Source: JAWLGZ01 sp041690635 (GTDB lineage Bacteria > Pseudomonadota > Gammaproteobacteria > Thiohalomonadales > Thiohalomonadaceae). Taken from it: DNA of 64,000 bases. Positions 60,401 to 64,000 of the stretch are shown here, in pieces (position 1 is the stretch's first letter; every line of letters starts with the position of its first letter). The stretch is from contig JAWLGZ010000001.1 in the NCBI GenBank assembly GCA_041690635.1, forward strand, positions 124,001 to 188,000. The letters run 5' to 3'. The position numbers were made by a program, and so were the translations under genes. Below the pieces are notes generated by a model. It had not been told where the DNA came from. It did no database searches and saw only the letters and a program-made list of their open reading frames with translations.

Positions 60401-60545
60401 CGGCGGTCAGGTCTATCTCGGCATCGAGCGGCTGACCGAGCGCGGAACGCAGATGGATATCCCCGAGTCCGAGGGCGGCGGCCGCGCTCGGCATCAGCAT
60501 AGCGAGGGACAGGAGGGTCGGGGCCGTCTTGCGCACCATTTTCAT
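57474..60545 (-). CDS. fimV: FimV-like peptidoglycan-binding polar hub protein
   Basis: The 1023-residue protein begins with a signal peptide (MKMVRKTAPTLLSLAMLMPS, then AAAALGLGDIHLRSALGQPL, the FimV start). A LysM domain lies at about residues 175-225 (YGPVKENETLWTIARQMR), a coiled coil at about 325-370, and one membrane helix at about 400-425 (IVMVAAGVVVASLLFIGLLF). The very acidic cytoplasmic part, rich in Asp, Glu, Ser and repeated LEFDLG blocks, runs to a TPR-like C-terminus (LDLARAYIDMGDAEGARRIL). FimV organises type IV pili and cell poles and binds peptidoglycan. Starts at 60572 or 60539 are also possible; 60545 fits the signal peptide and an AAGGGA site. Confidence 0.93.
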   Translation of the reverse strand: MKMVRKTAPTLLSLAMLMPSAAAALGLGDIHLRSALGQPLDAEIDLTAVAPGETESIRVGLASYDVFSRAGVDYPSVLTSLQFNVVRSESGRNYIDITSNGPIREPYLDFLIEVSWPNGRIVREYTILLDPPDLARPETPPAVQPARAETQVIDSGRRTVAAAPVAGARGLSYGPVKENETLWTIARQMRPDPSLSVQQIMVALVRANPQAFHDGNMNRLKAGYVLRLDDPSLITALTRDEVIAEVARQNRAWQDFKQHAAGEAAETPTLPAEPAPEKSSAAEESQELKLLTPKADEQAAEPQPTEETPAGTAVDKEELEPIKRDLMLALEGAEALQQENQELRKRMQELEGQLASMQRLLSLKSNELTAIQEQAQPEPAPTPASTSTPSVDEAPASFIEHLIKTVRSNHIVMVAAGVVVASLLFIGLLFARRRRTGGFQESILTGGTSSMLAASKGQGEGDSSLFSDLAVSGMSNIHADDNEVDPLTEAEVYIAYGRYKQALELLTTALAQQPDRPEILVKLLEVHRAEKDVDAFEERARQVFSLLEGTGPLWDKVVAMGRELRPDNPLFAVAPEAASDSAGPASREPAFREEDVLDIGLDMEALAEEMESSSEGSSDFDLDLDFSDLDVGDGEERDRASSADEAVESGFGDMDLGDVELGDDRSGGVATGQQAEGTASDEAQDLGGEEENPLEFDLGSFSEPAEPAAEADLQVGEEDAHTLEFDTDILSGSETGATAEDAGSDIAGDEDTNGLEFDLGTPEAAEPVSAEAGPTEEVGSGLELEAAFGELGADSGIEELATEEDVAGPEAAPAPADDIEVAAETAASEPTIDVGGLADETVPDPEAGAEEPSNALEFDLGGFEEEVSAAGEDTREPGPGPLGAEEDQPSEGGGLDFDFSNLGVPDEALEAIGTQAEDEQAAARTEEVVGADESLEDLLQEFELDDLADGGADSDLELEPDDAADEPNDPFADMDTVATKLDLARAYIDMGDAEGARRILDEVVNEGDTDQQQEAKTLLTRIA

Positions 60546-60619
60546 TCCCTTCGAATTACCGGATGCCTTCATCATGTCTACCCTGCAGCCGACGCCAACG
60601 CACACGCAGGCTCGCTGGC

Positions 60620-61570
60620 TTAGAGGTGTTCTTTTAACAAAATCTCTGCGATTTGAATACTGTTCAATGCAATTCCACGGCGGATGTTGTCGCCGACGAT
60701 CCACAGATCGAGCCCATGCGAGTGCGAGGGATCAGGCCGGAGCCGGCCCACGTGGATCTGATCACTTCCAGACCCTTCGCCGACCGCACTGGGCGCGCCC
60801 GGCTTCTCCGCAAGGACCACCCCCGCCGCCCGCAATGCAGTCGCCGCCTGCTCAAGTGAGAGCGCTTCGCTCATCTCCAGATGGACCGCGAAGGTGCTGC
60901 CGAAGAATACCGGCGCCTGCGCCAGCGTCGCGTTGACACTCGCACCGGGGAAAAGCCGTTCCAGCTCTCCAACCAGCCGCAGCTCGGAAACACCGTCATC
61001 CGGCAGCAGGTTAAAGGCGATCTGTGCCGGAAACACCCGCTGCTGCACCTTGCGGAAACCGAGCAGGTCGGCACTCTGGCGGCCAAGTTCCTCGACTCCA
61101 TCCTGCCCCTGCTCCGTGACCGCTTCGCAGCCAAACAGGTTAAGGCGCTGGAGACCAGCCACCCTCGCCAACGGTGCAAGAGCAACTGCCAACAGGGTTG
61201 CGGTGTTGCCCGGAACCGCGATTCGCCGCCCGGCGATCGCCTCCGGATTGAGCTCGGCCACCACCAGGGGCACATCACCCTCGAACGCGGCACCGAAACC
61301 GATCACCGCACAACCGGCGGTCTGTGCCTTGTCGGCGTAAGCGGCGGCCAGCGACTCGTCGGCGAACAGGACGACGGCGGTCCGGCTGAAATCGAAACCG
61401 GCCACATCGTCCACCGCCAGTGATCGCCGTCCCGCCTCCACCATGTCACCGACCGCATCGCCGGCATCGAGCAGATGCAGCCCCTCTTTCCAGCCGCGCC
61501 GCACCAGCCCGTCGGCGATCGCCTCGCCGATCAGGCTCTTTGCACCGACGATCGCCAGATGCGCCTTCAT
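60620..61570 (-). CDS. usg: Usg-type aspartate-semialdehyde dehydrogenase paralogue
   Basis: The 316-residue protein has the Asd fold (AIVGAKSLIGEAIADGLVRR for NADP binding), but at the catalytic Cys position the loop reads PGNTATLLAVAL instead of GNCTVSLML as in the neighbouring Asd. It should therefore lack dehydrogenase activity, as for the Usg-1 group. It starts on the asd stop (TGATG), so it is translated with asd, and it is followed by fimV, the order seen in Pseudomonas. Confidence 0.9.
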   Translation of the reverse strand: MKAHLAIVGAKSLIGEAIADGLVRRGWKEGLHLLDAGDAVGDMVEAGRRSLAVDDVAGFDFSRTAVVLFADESLAAAYADKAQTAGCAVIGFGAAFEGDVPLVVAELNPEAIAGRRIAVPGNTATLLAVALAPLARVAGLQRLNLFGCEAVTEQGQDGVEELGRQSADLLGFRKVQQRVFPAQIAFNLLPDDGVSELRLVGELERLFPGASVNATLAQAPVFFGSTFAVHLEMSEALSLEQAATALRAAGVVLAEKPGAPSAVGEGSGSDQIHVGRLRPDPSHSHGLDLWIVGDNIRRGIALNSIQIAEILLKEHL

Positions 61571-62682
61571 CACGCCTCGCGCAGGATGCGCAGCATGCGG
61601 CGCAGCGGCTCGGCGGCGCCCCACAGAAGCTGGTCGCCGACGGTGAAGGCGGAGAGGTACTGCGGGCCCATGGTGAGCTTGCGCATGCGTCCGACCGGGA
61701 CCGTCAAGGTGCCGGTGACCGCGGCGGGGGTCAGGTCCTGCATCGTGGCATCCTTGTCGTTGGGGACCACCTTCACCCACTGGTTGTGACTGCCGATGAT
61801 GTTGTGGATCTCGTCCAGCGGCACATCGCGGGTCAGCTTGATGGTGAGCGCCTGGCTGTGGCAGCGCATGGCACCGATGCGGACACAGAGACCGTCGATC
61901 GGCACCGGGTTGTCGGAGCGGCCGAGGATCTTGTTGCACTCCACCTGCGCCTTCCACTCCTCCTTGCTCTGCCCGGATTCGAGCGGCACGTCGATCCAGG
62001 GAATGAGCGAGGCGGCGAGCGGCACCGGCCAGGCCTCGAGCGGGTAGCGGTCGGAGCGCAGGAAGTCGGTCACCTTGCGGTCGATCTCCAGGATCGCGGA
62101 GGCCGGATCATCGAGCAGCGGCTTCACCTCGGCATTGACCGCACCCATCTGCTGGATCAGCTCGCGCATGTTGCGGGCGCCGGCGCCGGAGGCGGCCTGA
62201 TAGGTCATCGGGGAGATCCAGTCGATGAGCCCCTGCTCGAACAGCCCGCCGATCGCCATCAGCATCAGGCTGACGGTGCAGTTGCCGCCGACGAAGGTCT
62301 TCACGCCGTTCGCGAGCCCGTCCTCGATGACTTTCCGGTTGACCGGGTCGAGGACGATGATGCTCTCCTTCTCCATCCGCAGCGTCGAGGCCGCGTCGAT
62401 CCAGTAGCCGGTCCAGCCGGCCGCGCGCAGCTTGCCGTACACCTCCTTGGTGTAGTCGCCGCCCTGACAGGTGACGATCACCTCCATCGCCTTCAGTTCG
62501 TCGATATCGGTGGCGTCCTTGAGGGCGGGCACCGGCTTGCCGATGTCAGGGCCGGGCTTGCCCGCCTGGGAGGTGGTGAAAAACACCGGCTCAATGTCGG
62601 CGAAGTCGTTCTCCTCCCGCATGCGCTGCATCAGGACCGAACCGACCATCCCCCGCCAACCGACAAATCCTACTCGCTGCAT
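61570..62682 (-). CDS. asd: Aspartate-semialdehyde dehydrogenase
   Basis: The 370-residue enzyme makes aspartate semialdehyde, leading to lysine, threonine, methionine and diaminopimelate. The N-terminal NADP motif is [20 protein letters not shown]. The catalytic Cys sits in [20 protein letters not shown] at about residues 132-151 and the acid-base His in [15 protein letters not shown]. The length matches the E. coli and Vibrio type rather than the shorter Gram-positive type. Confidence 0.98.
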   Translation of the reverse strand: MQRVGFVGWRGMVGSVLMQRMREENDFADIEPVFFTTSQAGKPGPDIGKPVPALKDATDIDELKAMEVIVTCQGGDYTKEVYGKLRAAGWTGYWIDAASTLRMEKESIIVLDPVNRKVIEDGLANGVKTFVGGNCTVSLMLMAIGGLFEQGLIDWISPMTYQAASGAGARNMRELIQQMGAVNAEVKPLLDDPASAILEIDRKVTDFLRSDRYPLEAWPVPLAASLIPWIDVPLESGQSKEEWKAQVECNKILGRSDNPVPIDGLCVRIGAMRCHSQALTIKLTRDVPLDEIHNIIGSHNQWVKVVPNDKDATMQDLTPAAVTGTLTVPVGRMRKLTMGPQYLSAFTVGDQLLWGAAEPLRRMLRILREA

Positions 62683-62712
62683 ATTGGTATTACCTCCTGA
62701 AAAACCCGTTTG

Positions 62713-62812
62713 TCACAGAGCACACAGAGGTCACGGAGTGCAACGGCAATTACTTCGCTGCGCTCGCAATGACCTGTCACCCTCTCTGCGTCCTCCGCGA
62801 CCTCTGCGGTGA
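62713..62812. repeat. Inverted-repeat element of the CAGAGG family
   Basis: TCACAGAGCACACAGAGG at 62713 faces CCGCGACCTCTGCGGTGA ending at 62812. It lies between leuB and asd and encodes nothing. The right arm is nearly the same as the right arm of the element at 40.7 kb. Confidence 0.82.
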
Positions 62813-62821
62813 ATAATGTTC

Positions 62822-63895
62822 TCAATCGAGTGCCGCGACCACCGCGTCACCCATCCCGGCGGTGCCGACGCGGGTGGTGCCCTCGGTGTGGATGTCGGCG
62901 GTGCGCAGCCCCTGCTCCAGCACCCGCTCCACGGCCCGCTCGATACGGTCGGCCATGGCCCCTTCGTCCAGGGAGTAGCGCAGCATCATCGCCACCGACA
63001 GGATGGTGGCCAGCGGGTTGGCGATTCCCTTACCGGCGATATCGGGCGCCGATCCGTGGATCGGCTCGTACATCCCCTTGCCGTTCGCGTCGAGCGATGC
63101 CGACGGCAGCATACCGATGGAGCCGGTGAGCATCGCCGCCTCGTCGGAGAGGATGTCACCGAACATGTTGGTGGTGACGATGACGTCGAACTGCTTCGGC
63201 GCCCGCACCAGCTGCATGGCGGCGTTGTCCACGTACATGTGGGAGAGTTCCACCTCCGGATAGGCCGCCCCCTCTGCGATCATCACCTCGCGCCACAGTT
63301 CGGTGCACTCCAGCACATTGGCCTTGTCCACCGAGCAGACCCGTTTGTTGCGCTTCATGGCGATATCGAACGCCACCTTGCCGATGCGCCGGACCTCCGA
63401 CTCCCGGTAGACCAGGGTGTTGAACCCCTCCCGCTCGCCGCCTTCGAGGGTACGCACCCCGCGCGGCTGACCGAAATAGATGCCGCCGGTCAGTTCGCGG
63501 ACGATCATGATGTCGAGCCCCGCCACCACCTCAGGCTTAAGGGAGGAGGCGGAGGCGAGCTGCGGATAGAGGATGGCCGGGCGCAGATTGGCGAACAGGT
63601 CCAGTCCCGCGCGCAGGCCGAGCAGCCCCTTCTCGGGCCGGATGGCGATCTCCAGCGACTCCCACTTGGGGCCGCCCACGGCACCGAGCAGCACCGCGTC
63701 AGCGGCCTTGGCAAGCGCCAGGGTCTCCTCCGGCAGCGGGCCGCCGGTGGCATCGATGGCGGCGCCGCCCACCAGTCCGTGCTCGAGTTCGAGGTCGAGC
63801 CCGTCGGCGCGCAGCCGCTCCATGACCTTGACCGCCTCGGCCACGATCTCCGGGCCGATGCCGTCACCGGGAAGAATTGCGATTTTATTGCTCAT
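62822..63895 (-). CDS. leuB: 3-isopropylmalate dehydrogenase
   Basis: The 357-residue enzyme oxidises 3-isopropylmalate in leucine synthesis. Marks are [20 protein letters not shown] at the N-terminus, [40 protein letters not shown], and the metal and cofactor part [20 protein letters not shown] with [20 protein letters not shown]. leuC and leuD would be expected upstream, beyond the window end. Confidence 0.98.
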   Translation of the reverse strand: MSNKIAILPGDGIGPEIVAEAVKVMERLRADGLDLELEHGLVGGAAIDATGGPLPEETLALAKAADAVLLGAVGGPKWESLEIAIRPEKGLLGLRAGLDLFANLRPAILYPQLASASSLKPEVVAGLDIMIVRELTGGIYFGQPRGVRTLEGGEREGFNTLVYRESEVRRIGKVAFDIAMKRNKRVCSVDKANVLECTELWREVMIAEGAAYPEVELSHMYVDNAAMQLVRAPKQFDVIVTTNMFGDILSDEAAMLTGSIGMLPSASLDANGKGMYEPIHGSAPDIAGKGIANPLATILSVAMMLRYSLDEGAMADRIERAVERVLEQGLRTADIHTEGTTRVGTAGMGDAVVAALD

Positions 63896-63955
63896 AGTGG
63901 TCGGCCGATTATCACTTTATTGATGGAATGTCACTGTGACCCGCTTCTTAAAGCG

Positions 63956-63990
63956 GGGGCTAGGGGCTAGGGGCTAGGGGCTAGGGGCTA
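63956..63990. repeat. Tandem array of the 7-base unit GGGGCTA, five copies
   Basis: Five exact copies run from 63956 to 63990 just upstream of leuB. The array may continue only as GATC beyond, so it looks complete. It is noncoding. Confidence 0.95.
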
Positions 63991-64000
63991 GATCAAGATT

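Overview
The window is about 64 kb of GC-rich chromosome from a gammaproteobacterium, most likely a sulfur-oxidising member of the Chromatiales or Ectothiorhodospiraceae type. The main evidence is a flavocytochrome c sulfide dehydrogenase pair (fccAB), the gammaproteobacterial gene order leuB-asd-usg-fimV-truA-trpFBA-accD-folC-SPOR-cvpA-purF-metZ, and the order lysC-alaS-recX-recA next to csrA and two tRNAs. No species can be named from the sequence alone.

Region 1 (1-8.5 kb, mostly minus strand) holds a ten-helix membrane protein that may be TsoY-like, a NifX-type cofactor-binding protein, a peroxiredoxin and a metallo-beta-lactamase-fold hydrolase. A compact ferrous-iron uptake operon follows: porin, FeoA-like, feoA, feoB and a 51-residue Cys-rich membrane protein. 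Its promoter overlaps a strong Fur box. Region 2 (8.5-15.4 kb, plus strand) is a TetR regulator, a cytochrome c'-type protein, an RND adaptor and pump, and a membrane sensor kinase.

Region 3 (15.5-24.2 kb) is a signalling block. It contains a broken globin-EAL gene, a soluble chemoreceptor-like protein with a CZB domain, a PAS histidine kinase, a very large CheB-CheR-PAS fusion, and a cyclic di-GMP-I riboswitch in front of a decayed PAS-GGDEF gene. A PilZ protein at 34 kb adds a possible c-di-GMP effector. Thus one sensing RNA and one likely effector look intact here, while the two local c-di-GMP turnover genes are both damaged.

Region 4 (24.2-44.1 kb) carries selO, an integrase remnant beside tRNA-Arg(ACG) and tRNA-Ser(GCT), csrA, lysC, alaS, recX, recA, thpR, pncC, a PilZ gene, mutS, fccAB, cysS, gltX, two cyclophilins and lpxH. 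Region 5 (44.1-64 kb, minus strand) is biosynthetic: a DUF455 ferritin-like protein, glycerate kinase, metZ, purF, cvpA, a SPOR protein, folC, accD, trpA, trpB, trpF, truA, fimV, usg, asd and leuB.

Several intergenic gaps hold related inverted-repeat elements built on GCAGAG-type arms, plus a REP-like pair and two short tandem-repeat arrays. No CRISPR array, rRNA gene, intact insertion sequence or complete prophage was seen. The best targets for a second look are the riboswitch upstream of a dead GGDEF gene and now facing selO, the double-lesion globin-EAL gene, the Fur-controlled porin-feo operon, and the repeat family.
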